Origin: Hemileia vastatrix
Lineage: Eukaryota > Basidiomycota > Pucciniomycetes > Pucciniales > Zaghouaniaceae
Assembly (NCBI GenBank): GCA_030280995.1
Contig: JASXTE010000019.1
Span: forward strand, 9,349,501-9,413,500
Direction of reading: 5' to 3'
Length of the DNA: 64,000 nt
Shown here: in pieces, positions 34,009 through 46,400 of the stretch
Layout: each line of letters starts with the position of its first letter
Position numbering within the stretch: position 1 is the stretch's first letter
Program-made: the position numbers and the translations under genes
The notes under the pieces: generated by a model
Database searches by the model: none
What the model saw: only the letters and a program-made list of their open reading frames with translations
Told to the model about the DNA's origin: nothing

Positions 34009-34655
34009 TTTTTTTATTCTATTTTCTGCTAGTTGCAGAAACGTCAGCCATTTTTTTAAGGTGAGTGTTTTTTGTTTTTTGTTTTTAGTATTTTTTTGTT
34101 CTCTCCCAGCCAGCAAGAACCTCATTGAGAGAGAAACAAAGTTTCTGAAATTAGCAGTGACTTTGTTCATTTTTTAAAGGTGTGTTTTTTTTATCTTTTT
34201 CATTTTTTTAAATAATTTTTTTTGTATTTTTTGTTCTCTCCCAGCCAAGTTCTTCCTGGCTGAGAGAGAACTAAACTTGCTGCTTGTTGCAGCAATTTTG
34301 GTCTTTTTTTATGGTGAGTGTTTTTTTTATTTATCTTTTTCAATATTTTGTTGTATTTTTTTTATATCCCCCAGCAAGGTTCTTCCTGGCTGGAGAGAAC
34401 CAAAGTTGCTGCTAGCTGCAGTGACTTTGGTTGTTTTTTAAGGTGTGTGTGTGTGTGTTTTTTATCTTTTTCATTTTTTAATCATTTTTTTTGCATTTTT
34501 TTTCTCTCCAGCCAGGTTCTTCCTGACTTGGAGAGAACCAAAGTTGCTTCTAGTTGCAGAAACTTTGGTTGTTTTTTTAAGGTGAGTGTTTTTTGTTTTT
34601 TTTTATTAATTTTGTTTTTTTTATTAATTTTTTTTTCTCTCACAGTCAGGAAAAA
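34009..34655. repeat. Hairpin tandem-repeat array of transposon copy 2
   Basis: About five units of 119-139 bp start at AAGGTG(A/T)GTG near 34058, 34177, 34311, 34440 and 34579. Each carries two palindromes: a CTCTCCAGCCAGG arm facing CCTGGCTGGAGAG, and a CAAAGTTGCTGC arm facing GCAGTGACTTTG. The array continues at 19045-19236 on the other side of the Ty3 element. Confidence 0.85.
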
Positions 34656-34834
34656 CCTGGAAATTATGTACACATCAATTTGCAGTCTAACCAACAACAC
34701 AGAGTAAGGATTATACCAGTTAGATTTCATGTGCAAAAAATTATAAACAAGTGAAATGGGAAATAAATTTATAAAACTACTAATCAATCAAAAAATTTCA
34801 TTAAGCATTTGATTTCCTCAACAGATTTATTAGC

Positions 34835-36097
34835 TTAAATGCATTCTATAAAGAAAACTTTCTTTTTGGAACCATCTTCAAGTTGATACTTGAGTTTTAT
34901 CTGATTCAATAGGAGATTGCACTTGAGAGACTTCTCCTCTTTCTTCATCTCAAATTTCTTCTCCTCCAAGTCATTTTCCCTCTCATCCCTCTGTAAAAAA
35001 AGCTTGAATTTCTTTTCCTCCAAGTCTTGTTCCTTATCATTTCTGCATAAAGAAAGCTTGTATTTTTGCTCTTTAACAGTGAAGAGTATCTCTTGAAACT
35101 TCAAATTTACCTAGAGTAAAAAAAAAGATTAACAAAAGAAAAGAAAAACTGACTTAGTTACTAAGAGGTATGCTATCACTTACCAGATTCACATTTCTAC
35201 AGAAAATTATTAACAGAAGAAAAAGGTGTTTGGTAAAAAACTATCTCTTTTTTTTTCTTTGACTGTTGAAATTCAGAGTGGTTGATTTTCTTCACTTTTT
35301 TTGGAGGTAAAATTTTCCTCTTCATTGTTGATGCTAGCTTTGCACTTGCTTTATTGTGGCTCCTGGATTTGTTCATTGGCCTTTTTAGAAATAAGAAAAA
35401 GAGATGTATCTAAAAAAGTAAAGAAGTATAAAAAGAAATTAAATCTCACTTGAGTAAGATCAAGTTGGTTTATATCTCCGTAAAGATCTATCGAAAAGAT
35501 ATCTTGATTTCTCGAAGTCAAATGAAGGGAGGCTTGAGTAGAAGAGGAAGGAAAAAAGTTTCTTTCAACATCATGTTTGGAGATATCATCTTCTCCATCC
35601 AAAATGTATTCAGGATTAACAACAGCTCACTCTCCAAATATGAAATCCATCTCTTTATAGTAAGGACATAAGGAATAAAGTTTATTGTCTATAGATTTGA
35701 TGCCCTTACTGATATCAAGGCCAGTAATACCAAAAAAAAGTGGAAGATGAAATAGTATTAGCCTTCTTGTATTTAGCTCAATATTTCTTGAAGTTTTAAC
35801 ACATCTGATAGGAAAATGATTAATCCTTCCCTTTCTCTTGTTTCTTAATTCATTGGCCATTAGAATATATACATTGAATTTTGATGCAGGGGTCAATCAT
35901 ACTTTAGTTGCATTCTCAGTACCAAAATAAGAATTATAATTAGCTTTAGTTTTTAGCCAGTTGATAAGTATGAGATTATCATTTTTTAGTTGAAAATTCT
36001 TTGATTTCTAAGCTGAGTGGGGGAAAGAGGGAGTAGTGTGATTTGAAGAAAAACAGGTTGAAGGCTGCCTTTGAGAAGATCTATGACAACAAGGCAT
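34835..36097 (-). pseudogene. Myb/SANT-like DNA-binding protein (copy 2)
   Basis: ATG at 36097 (MPCCHRSSQRQPS) starts a gene with blocks NDNLILINWLKTKANYNS, ASKFNVYILMANELRNK, FGITGLDISKGIKS, YYKEMDFIFGE and VVNPEY, matching copy 1 block for block, though the MKER helix is garbled here. A glutamate and lysine-rich tail follows: repeats of DLEEKKFK-type residues in 34835-35104 predict a coiled coil. A possible intron starts GTGAG at about 35450. Stops (for example after FGE) and frame changes make it a pseudogene. Confidence 0.65.
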
Positions 36098-36402
36098 GTT
36101 GAGATATTTGAAGATAAAAATGAGAATAATCAAACAGATGAGAAAAAAAGGGGTTCTGAATGGATAGAATATGTAGAAAGTATCTGCTTATGACAGAAAT
36201 TAGTGCAAGATGTGGTTAACAAAGAATTTTTCCAAGATGTGGTTATTAAAAATTGAGAATAAAAATGTTGGATAGAGGTGAAAATTGACACATAAAAGGT
36301 CTAATAACCCAATTATTAGCAAAAATAATTGCGTGAGATAATTGTGGTATAATGATTTTTATCTGCAATTAATTTAATTGTGGATTGGTCAACATTGATA
36401 CC
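36098..36402. other. Right subterminal region of transposon copy 2
   Basis: AT-rich with a direct repeat of CAAGATGTGGTTA (36207 and 36232). It ends with AACATTGATACC, the inverse of the left terminus. Confidence 0.45.
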
Positions 36403-36599
36403 TGTAATAAAAATATTAAATTTATATGATTTTATAGAGTTTTTTAGTTTCTTTTAATTTTTTTCTCAAGAAGCCAAAAGATCTATGGAAGTTTTTCTTT
36501 TTATGAAGAAGTCATGGTGAATGGTTCAGCAGATGATATAGTGAATTTCTTTATTTCATCAATTTAATTATCTTATTGGTGCTCCAACCAGGTGGTTAT

Positions 36600-37609
36600 T
36601 TTAAAATGAAATCTAAAGATGTGTTCCGTGGAGTATAATTCCCTTCAATCTTTACAGGGTAATATTTATAATGGGCAATATTAATGTTGACCATTGAATA
36701 TAATTGTTGTGAAACTTCATCAAATTTTAAAGAGTCAGAAGACAGTTCTGGATCTGGGATATAATAAGTGAATGGAGAATAAACAGATCCAGCAGAATAT
36801 GTATTAGATCATCAATAAACATCAAATATTTTAAAATTTAGAGTGAAAGAAGATTTTTTTACTCACTAGAATCAATAGTGTCAAGATCAAAGTTCAACGG
36901 TAGACTTTGTAGAAATTTTTATTCAGTAAGGGATGAATAGGGGTTTAGTATGCTGTGATAAGCAAGAGTTTTGAGAAAGGTTAGGGAGTTTGAAGGTTGG
37001 GATGAATAGATGAACCTTTTGCTATGCTACTTGGCCTTTTCTTGAAAAAAAATACTGGAGGACTAGGAGATCTGGGTCTTTTTGAAGAAATAAAAAAATC
37101 AGGACAATAGGGGCTGCTTCATTTAGGATGAGGAGGTATAGGCTCTGTTATAGGTTGCGGAGAGATAGTAGATGGAAAAGGAGAGACATCCAGACAGTTT
37201 CAGATGGATTCAAAATAGCTTTAGGAGCAGTAGGATTTTTATGGATGGTAGAAGAGAGCCTTGACTGAAGAGATGGAGCAGAAAGTAGAGCAGATGAAGG
37301 AGGAACCTGGATTTCAGAGTCAAAAGGAGTTTTCATAAAGGCTGAAGGTGTAAAAGGAGTAGGATTTTTGGAGGTAGTGGATTTAGGAGATGGAGTAGAA
37401 GGATGACAGTGGGAAGTAAAGCTGATGGCTGGAAATGAGAAGGTGCCCTATTTGAGGCCAGAGAATTTTCTCTTCATTTCAAAACAGTTGGAACAGGCCC
37501 TGTTGTAGGTGTTTCATTTCAGGTTATAAGTGTAGGTGCACTCTTGATTGATAAAGGAGAAGTAGTCACAGGCTTGATCTTTAGAAGAATTGAAGTTGGA
37601 AGGAGTCAT
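36600..37609 (-). pseudogene. Broken Zn2Cys6-like gene (copy A)
   Basis: ATG at 37609 gives MTPSNFNSSKDQACDYFSF, then NQECTYTYN, a stop, and ACSNCFEMKRKFSG. The spacing C-x2-F-x6-C ... C-x2-C-x6-F fits a fungal Zn2Cys6 cluster in which the second and sixth cysteines are Phe, each one base from Cys (TTC/TGC, TTC/TGC). A proline and serine-rich tail follows (36980-37440), then a possible intron at about 36866 and a block YSPFTYYIPDPELSSDSL. Genuine family members bind DNA as transcription factors. Function here cannot be inferred. Confidence 0.4.
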
Positions 37610-40100
37610 TTTGAAAAATTGATAATTATTATGTAAAAGATAACCTGGATAGGAGGATACAAAATTGAAAAAGGGGAGAGTGGAAAAATTTGGGGCTCAA
37701 GGACACCAGTAGACAGTTGGAATAGATGGAATGTGTGTTCCACCATGACTTAAAACTGGAATAAACTAAAAGGATTAGGTCCACTATGACCATAAACTGG
37801 AAATTACTTTCTCTTTGGTTCACTATGACCTTAAACTAGCAATTAAATCTTTATATACCACACAAAAGTGGGGGGGGACTTACTAGCAAGTCCTCAACTT
37901 GAAGTCAGATGGAACTCAGACTGGACTCAGACTGAACTCAGACTTGACTCAGACTGAACTTTACTTTGAACTCATCTTGAGCTCTTAACCAAAATGGATG
38001 AGTCTGTGCTAGAATAATAGTGAAAGTTTAATGAATAATTTATAGAAATAATAACAAGGGAAGATTAATAATCTGATCCATTCACAGAATTTTTTCCATA
38101 AAACTCATTTTTATTTTCATTTTGTATTTTTCTTGATCATTAAAAAGACTAAAAATTATACTATTTACTTTAAAAACATCACTTTTAACCTCTCTAATGA
38201 TTTTATTCTATTTTTTTGAAAAAATATAAAGTAAGATCAGTGGTTCTTTTTATTGATCACTCCTTTTTACCAAAAATTTGAAGCTTTTATTCTTTAATCT
38301 AAATTATATTACCAAATTTTTTTTTGTATTTTTATTATTTCTGATTATGAAATATAATTATTTTCAATTCAATGGATTTATTTAAGAAACATGTTGAACC
38401 TTAAAAATTCTCAAGTTTTTATTCTAGAATACTGTGAAAAGATTCATAATTAAAAAAATAAGAGATAGAAATATGTTTTCCTAATTTCTGTTTCAATGAA
38501 GTCCTCTAATAGCCTCTTTACACTAAGCACTGATAATTGATAAATTGTTTAATTATATGTCTAGAAAGAAGTATAGTTCTTATATCAGTGAATTTTAATC
38601 CACTTTTTACATTTTTGTATGCAAGAAGATGATTAAAATTAAGAGGAGATATCTTTTGGCTCTTTTTTTTTCTATTGAATATTCAAATACTAAGAATTTT
38701 TGAAATATAAATTTATTCAATGTAATACATATATGATATTCTGGAAATCTTCATGTTGTATTTCATCAAAATTCCATGTAAATATGGTTATTTGGTAGAG
38801 TAATCTCATGAGTTGAAATAATTAATCATTACTTAGTTAATTTTCCATATAAAAGACCAAAATTCAAGCTAGATGTAAAAATTTAAAGATAATAAAAACA
38901 AAGTAGTATAAATTTATTTAAACTTTAATTTTAGTGCTTGATTTTGCTTCAATGCTGTATTGTGGGATAATTTCAGTGTCAACCTGGGAATAACCACCAT
39001 ATAATTTGAAAAGTGTTCTCATGTTAAAAAGTTTGCTTCAGGTAAATATTGTGATTAAATTATTGTTCAAGAACTGCATTAAATAGGTAAATGTGGTGCT
39101 TTTTCATAATTATATCAGTTTCAAAGTGAAAAACTATTTTATGATATTTATTTTTTAAAAAAGACATAAAAGGTAATTTAAATTATACCCATGTAGAAAA
39201 GCAGCTGTAAAGGCAATAATCTTTTAATTAAAAATAATATTATTCCATGTTTTAAATTAAAATAAAAAATATTTCAATTCTATGGTGTTAAAAAATAAAT
39301 TAAATGAAAAATTGAAGGTATTCTTTTTTAGTCATTAGAATTAAATTTTTGATAGGAGTAATTCACAACTATAAACTTACACACAATTTTAAAATTAAAT
39401 ATATGGGTTCAAGATTTATCAATGATTTATTGAAATTATGATTTTTATGCAAACTGGTAGATATTATATGATGTTTCTATTCAATTTATAAGTGTATGAA
39501 AAACAATCCATTTAATATTTTATTTAAACACAAGAATTTAAAAATTTTCATGAAATTGGCCTTATCACAAAGCAATACTGGAATGAGTATATTGTTATAA
39601 AAATTAATTTAAATAGAAAAATTTCAAATCTACATAAAAGATTTAAAACAAAACATAAATATTAAAATTTAACTTTTTATAAAAAAATATATTGATTTAA
39701 AAGATATTTACTTATTTTTTTACAAAATGACCAATTTTATCCTGTGAGACTTCCCTTCAACTTACAAGTATAAGTCTAAAAAATTAATATGATGCTCTGA
39801 ATACTCTATATAATGTATACCTAAGGCAAAAATAAGGTTTTTTTAAACATTTCAAATCTAAGCAGAAGAGCTGATAACATTTTTATATAATATAGTTGAA
39901 TAAAATTGATTTTTAGGTAGTTTCTTAATCTGTTATATGGAAATAAATAATATCATAATAATATATAATCACCTTAAAACTATTTTTGATATAATATTTT
40001 CTAAAAATGATTATTAATTTGTACTTATTTTCAGAACTTCAAAGTATTTAATAAAAATATTTTGATATAAAAATATAATTATTTTTATATTTAAAAGTAT

Positions 40101-40339
40101 CACTACGCAATATAGGGGGTGGACTTGCTAGCAAGTCATCAACCTGAACTCAGATGGAACTAAGACTGAACTCATACTGAACTCTACTTGAACACCCACC
40201 TATAACTGTTCTGCTGAGTGGTGTTCATCCCTGATTGTATGGTACCTTTATCAATAGCTCAATGTGTGTTCAATCTGTGGTGAGTTTGGGTCCAAGCTTG
40301 CGGACTCGCTAGCAAGTCCGCCCCCCATATTGTGTGGTG
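40101..40339. mobile_element. CACTA-like MITE 2 (239 bp)
   Basis: It starts CACTACGCAATATAGGG, ends with the inverse of CACCACACAATATGGGG, and TAT flanks both sides (40098-40100 and 40340-40342). It closely resembles MITE 1 along its whole length. Confidence 0.9.
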
Positions 40340-41439
40340 TATTTAATAAAACTTCTAAAAAAGTATAAATTTTTTCATGGCTTAAATTAGCTTGAACCAC
40401 ACTTGGGAACAAGATTGCATTGAGACTTCAATCTAAGTTCCACCAAAATCATGATAAATAATTTTTTGATAATGTATATAGTCATTGAAATGAAAAAAAA
40501 TTAGTAAAAGAAAGGACTCAGAAAGTTTTTTCTGTTACTGAATAGATTATCATAAATATATTGAGGTAGATAACTTATTGAAATTTTTTAAATTTTCAGT
40601 TATTACAGTCAATTATCCAGTTATATATTGCAATCACAAAACAAGAAATTAACCTAAATGGTTATATATGTAGATAAATATTTTCTTCAACCTTTTCTTG
40701 AATTATTTAATTTAATTAAAAGCTATTTTTAATATAACCAACATATTTTACTATTACATTTTAAAATAAATACAATAAACTCATAAAATAAATAAGTTCA
40801 ATAGCTTAAAAATTTTTTAAATGTTTTCTTTTAGTTTTCAACTTTTTGCTAAGATTTTCCTATTATATTTTTTATTTATATCATGTATAGTCATCAGAAG
40901 CATTTGGTGAATTCTTGTGCAAAAAAGCAAAATAGTAATTCATTACCAATTATTTTACTGAATTACTTTCTTAGTCTTAAAGTTCATTTTAAATTAAAAA
41001 TATAATATGAAGACATATAAACTATGGGTTAAGTTCAAAAATATCAATAAAAAATAATTATCAATCATTTTCCATATTGGCAGAATAGAGCTGTAGATTG
41101 AGGTGGTGGACTCTGATGTTTGCCCAAAGAACAAAGTTCACTCTCCATTTTTCACTACCTCAATGGATAACCTCTCAATCTCTCCACACAACTTTTTCTG
41201 CTTTGTCATTTCTTTTAATTCTATCACCACTCCCCAACATTTTATTGCCCTCCTGGTAAATTTGCTACACCCTTTAAGCTTAAAAATCTAAGTTTAAGCC
41301 TTCCTCACTACTCCCCTATACTCTATTTTCACTTTTAACACAACTCCACCCCTTTTGCAACCTCTTGCTCACCTCCCATTCCCTTCACTCCCCCCAATCA
41401 CCTCCATTAGCCCTCACAAGCCTTTCTCTCACCTCCCCA

Positions 41440-41870
41440 GTCTGTTTTCCACATCCCTGAGCTCTCTCTTACCTCCCCTAAGCCTTTCTCACCTTCCCAA
41501 GACCTTTCCATCCCTTCACTCAACTCCCCCAGCCTCCCCCAGTCCCTTACTTTTTCTGGAGATGTGAGCGAGGTGCTGTAAAGTCTAAGGAGAGCTGGAA
41601 GAAGTTAGTGAGAGGCTTTTATCACCTCTCCCAGACTTTTAAGGCCCCTGAATCACCTCCCCCAGCCTCCCTAGTCTCTTAATTTGGCTGGAGATGTGAG
41701 CGAGGTGCTGTAAAGACTAAGTAGGGCTGGGAGTAGTAGGTGAGAGGCTTTTATCACCTCTCCTAGCCCTTTGAAGACCCTCGCTCACCTTTGCCAGCCT
41801 TCCTGAAGTGGATTAGGGGCTTTTTATAACCTCTCCCAGCCCTGTAACGCCCCACTCTCACCCTCCCCAG
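41440..41870. repeat. About 132-bp tandem repeat, C/T-rich
   Basis: GGAGATGTGAGCGAGG recurs at 41558 and 41690, and CACCTCTCCCAG-type motifs recur at the same period, with a third partial unit ending near 41870. The small open frames here are compositional. Confidence 0.7.
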
Positions 41871-42702
41871 CCTTCCCCAGTCCTTCTATTTTCTGGGTGA
41901 GGTGAGCAATGAGATGGGAGGGGTGAATAGTGCCGTGGAGGCATGCAAGGGCTTTGTTAGTAGCCAAACTTTTATAAACTTGAGAATAATTAATATTTAT
42001 AAATTAGAAATAACAAGGAATAAAATATTGAGGAATTATAACCCACTCCAGGTGGAAAATTATGTAACTAAATACATATTTCAGAATTTGAGTTGCTTGT
42101 GTTTACCAAAAAAAATGTGGTCAAGTTTTGAGAAAGGAAGATATTTGTAGGGAAGAAACATGGAAAAGGAAAAAAATACAAAGTTAATAAAACTAAATAA
42201 TGACAGTGGGCTGGGAAAGGTGAGTGAGGTTCTGGGGGAGGTGTGAGAAATAAAGAGATGAGAAGGGAGAGGGGTGGAAGGAGAGGAGAGTTGTTTTCTC
42301 ACTGTGAAAGGAAGGGATAGGGTAGAAAGGGTAAGTAGATTGCAAAGTTAGCAATGAGATAAGGGGTTAGGATAGGAAGGCAGATTGAAAATAATGGAAA
42401 ATTAGGGGAGGGAGGTATCAGATGGAAGTCCCACTTGGAATTCTACCAGGAATTATTTCAGGAAGTGAAAAAAGCACTAGAGGTCTAGTGCACACTTTTT
42501 TCCTGCTGTGAATATTTTTGAACTATTAATCAACTGTGGTTCAATGAAGGTTCAAATAATTTTCAAGGTGTTTTCAAAGTAAATTCAATATATCTTCATG
42601 ATTGTTTCATCACCACCTCAATGTGTGCTGAAAAATATATGAATTAGAATTCAAGGTTTCAGACTTTCTAGAAATTCTGCCCCCCCATATTGCATGGTGA
42701 TA

Positions 42703-43401
42703 TGGAAAATTTTTAGGGATTTGCAGAAGGGTAGTCCACCAAGACTTTAAACTGGAAATACATTAAAAGCTTGGTTCCCTAAGTTTTTTCAAAGGCGATG
42801 TTAATTTATCACTGGTTCATCAGCACTTTTACTGATACTCACTCATTTGGAAAACTTAGTTATTGATGGGTATGGTGCAACTAAATTCAGGAAATGAAGA
42901 TGAAATAAAATTAACTTATTTTATTATGGTTGGAGAAAGGTAGAAAACTTAAAGTTTATTGGTGGAGATTGTTAAAGACTGAAAATAATTGTGCTAAGAA
43001 AGTCTGGCAAATATGAAGAATTGTGACAAAATATTTTAGGAGTGGTTTGAAGGTTTGGAAATTTTTTTGGATATTTTGATTCTGAATCATTGAAGTTGGA
43101 TAGGGGTTGGAATATTAGGGGGTCTCTTTGGTAGATTACTTGTGTGGAAGCTTGGAGGACCTAAAGGCAAGAATGGAATCAAAGTATTTGGCTCAGTGGG
43201 TGAGGAGCCCACTCTCTCATGCTGTGACAAAGTAGAGAATAGTAGAGGGGAGTCTGAAGGAATTCAAAGCTTACTCTCAGAAGTGGAATCATCACAAGAC
43301 AAATACAGTTTATTTAAAGTTTATTTCAAAAATATATCATTTAAAAATCAGACTGAAAGAAATTGGATCAACAAGACAAAACATTTTATCAGCACTAAAG
43401 A
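42703..43401. other. Spacer between elements A and C
   Basis: About 700 bp. A 115-codon plus-strand frame (43142-43489) runs into the TIR of element C and is unrecognised; it has no strong start context and is probably not a gene. Confidence 0.3.
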
Positions 43402-46400
43402 ACTCACCATGCAGTATGGGGGTGGACTTGCTAGAAATTTTGTAACCTTGAACATGAATCCATATCTAATTGAGCACAAATTGAGGTAATGATGAAAAAA
43501 TAAGGAATAATGTGTGAAAATAAATTGAACCTGTGATGAAGCTAGCTTAATTATTTATTGAAGTAAATTTCAAAATTTGTCAAAACAATATTGAAGCATT
43601 AAAAACTCAATTTTGTAATGTTATGTTGAAATTAGCCCTCCCCACAGCTAAGCCAGTCTGGAATGCTAAAAAATGCTTAAAATAATTTTATACTTTGTTG
43701 CATGTAAAACTAGACACGAGCCAATTTAAATTGAAACAAAAGTGATCTTAAATGCTCAAATAATTTTACTTTATTTTTAAGATATGGTAAAATTATAAGA
43801 TGCTATACTAAATCATTCAAAAAAATATAGATATTTTAAATATTAATAATGATGATTTCATTAACCATTATTGATATTTAAAATATCTGAGAAATGTAAA
43901 ACACTTATAAAAATTAAGGGAATAATACTTTGGTGATAAACTAAGCTCTAATATAACCATCTATTCTGTTTTCTATTCAATAAATAAAAAAGATATGCAT
44001 TTAATAGTATTTTTTGCAATATATTAACCCTTTATCATCAAAATATGAAAAAAAGAAAGACATAAAATGCAATTTTATTAGAATGAATAGTATAAAAATG
44101 GCTTTTTTCATTTCTATTTGTTTTTTTGAGTAGATTCCATTCCTTTGTCCATGCTATATACCATGTTTCTCATGTTTTATTGTTATTTTATTTTGTAGAA
44201 CAATATTACTTACCTCTCCATTCCTACCTTTTGTCTTACATAAAAAATTATCTTGAATTTTATTCCCCCGTTAAAAAATTCTTTTCTTTTCTCTAAACAC
44301 AATTATTTCCATGACTTTAAAACTTTTCTTCTGCCATCAAATTCTCTCTGACCCTTTAAAAGCATTGCTACCCTTTTTCACTTCTTCCCATCCCTATTTC
44401 CCACTTCCCCTGACCTTTATGCCTGTTATAGCTTATAGAAACCAAGTTGAATTTTTTGAAAGGAAATTAAAATGTATTGATTAGAGGTTGGGTGTAGCAA
44501 AAGGTAAATGGTAATGATAAAAATTGGATATATTGGTTGAAAAAAAATGGGTAGAGAGTGAAGTAAAATGGGTTTAAAGAGGCCATAAATATAATTGAGA
44601 TAGAAAAATTGATCAGAATGGGTTTGATTTATTATTGAAAAGTATTGGAAAGAGTGGGGAGAAATTTTATGGGACAAGAAAAAGGTTAAGATTTGTGGGA
44701 TAGGGAGTAAAAGAAAAAGGAGGGGAGAAAAGTGAAAGGTAAAAAGAAGGTAGAAAATTTTTTTTTTGAGAAAATATGATCACATATCACCACACAATAT
44801 TGGAGGCGGACTTGCTAGAAATTCTGCTACCTTGAACCCAAATTCATATCTAATTGAGCACACATTGACGTGGTGTTGAAACAATCATGAGGAAATATTG
44901 ATTTTAATTTGAACACAACTTGAAATTAATTCAAACATTTAGTGAAGCACAGTTTATCATTAGAAAAATAAATCTTGATTCTTTACTTATTAGAATTTTT
45001 GTAGGAATATTGAAGTAAGTGAACCCCACAACCAAAAAAAAGTGGGCACATCAATAAGATTGTGAAAAATCATGTTTTTTATTTTTTGTTTAAAAATATA
45101 AAAATTGTTGTATAAATTGAGCTAAATCCCCTTTGCATGCTTTTACAAGATTTTTTACTAATTAATTTATAAAGGAATCTCCCAATACTATAAAAAGTCA
45201 TTCAAGAAAAAAAATATTAAAATGATACTTTTCATCAAAATTTTGTTAATAAAAATTTCCTGAAGTATATATTTGCTCTCATTGTACGAGTATATATTCT
45301 TAAGTATTTCTCAAGATTTAAAGTATTAGTAGAAGATATGTAAAGTTCAAAATTGATGGTAAAAATACTTTAGTTAATTGTACAATTCAAAAAATTAATA
45401 TTTATACCATAACTTTAGATTTAAAAATATTTTATTGTCATTATTTTTTCAAAAAAAATAATTTACCATTACCTTCATTATAGAAAAAAAATATGTGTCA
45501 AATTTCAACAAGAATAAAATATATGGCTCTAAAGTTTTGCACAATAGTTATAAGTTTTTTTTTGTTTTGTGCCATTTCATTTTCAAATCACTATAATTTA
45601 TTATATGTGTATATTATTTATTCTCTTTAAAAATTATCTTTCCTAATACTTCCCTCCCCTCTTTTTTGCTTTACATATGGTTCCCCTCACACATTCTCTC
45701 ATTCTCTTAAATTTAGTACTACTCTCCCCAGTCCTCTCCCCTCACCACCCCTTGTATCCCCCTTCTCCACCCCTCTCTCTACCACCTCACCTCACCTAAA
45801 TTAATTTGTTGCACATATCACCCTTTTTGATCCCTTATTGACCCTTATATATCTCATATCTTTATGAATAAGATTAACTGATCTCCTTCTCACCAATCTT
45901 CCTCTATATGAAAAAAGGGGTGAATTGACAAGCCAAAGAGGTTGGGTAAGCAGCAAAAGGATCAAGATGATTTCAAGGTCAAATGGTTGGGATGGGGAAG
46001 AAGAAGGTTGGATTTGGAAGCAAGATGTTTAGGATATCTTAAAAATGGCTTGGTGGGCTAAAGGGTGGAAAATAAAGGTCAAGGTGGGAGGTGAAAGAGA
46101 TGGGTTGGGGTGGGGAGGAGTGAGAAAGGGGTGAGTATAGATGAGGAGGGAAGCCAGAGTAGTGTTGTGGGGTGAAAATTAAAAGAGGAGGGAAGGGGAG
46201 TGGTGAGGAGTATGGAAACTTACTCATGAAAGTTTGATACTAAAGTAAATGCCTTGTGATTTTTATCAAAAGAAGAGATATGGGAATGAAGTCAGAAGGA
46301 ATAGAAAGGCAGAGAAAGGAATGTATAGAGATCAAAAGGATGTGAAATGAGGTGGAAAAAAACTGAATGTGGACTCTATTTTTTGGCCAAAGAACAGAGC

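Larger units (their letters stand above)
15527..36402 (+). mobile_element. PIF/Harbinger-like three-gene transposon (copy 2), split by nested insertions
   Basis: It has the same gene order as copy 1: transposase (+), Tet-like gene (-), hairpin tandem repeats, Myb/SANT-like gene (-). The left end reads GGGGGTATCAATGTT at 15527; the right end, reverse-complemented from 36402, reads GGTATCAATGTT, a 12-bp match at the expected place. The outer bases and TSD on the right are not clear. Removing the nested Ty3 element (19237-34008) and MITE leaves about 5.8 kb, close to copy 1. TIR sequence differs from copy 1, so the two are related subfamilies and not recent duplicates. Confidence 0.6.
37856..42699. 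mobile_element. CACTA-like element A (4.84 kb, no transposase seen)
   Basis: The left end reads TACCACACAAAAGTGGGGG and the right end is the inverse of CACCATGCAATATGGGGGG. ATA flanks both (37853-37855 and 42700-42702). Tandem CAGACTGAACTCAG-type repeats lie just inside the left end. The interior is very AT-rich, with a C/T-rich block at 41340-41900. Much of 38400-41300 is the reverse complement of 46200-49100 in element B. MITE 2 is nested inside. No open frame resembles a transposase. Confidence 0.75.

Noticed and set aside
19232..34013. TTTTT as firm TSD proof for Ty3 element B
   Set aside because: The flanks are T-rich, so the match is weak by itself; the element boundaries rest on the LTR ends instead.
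41355..42302. Proline and serine-rich open frames on both strands
   Set aside because: They follow the C/T-rich composition and 132-bp tandem repeat and lack any domain or conserved start.
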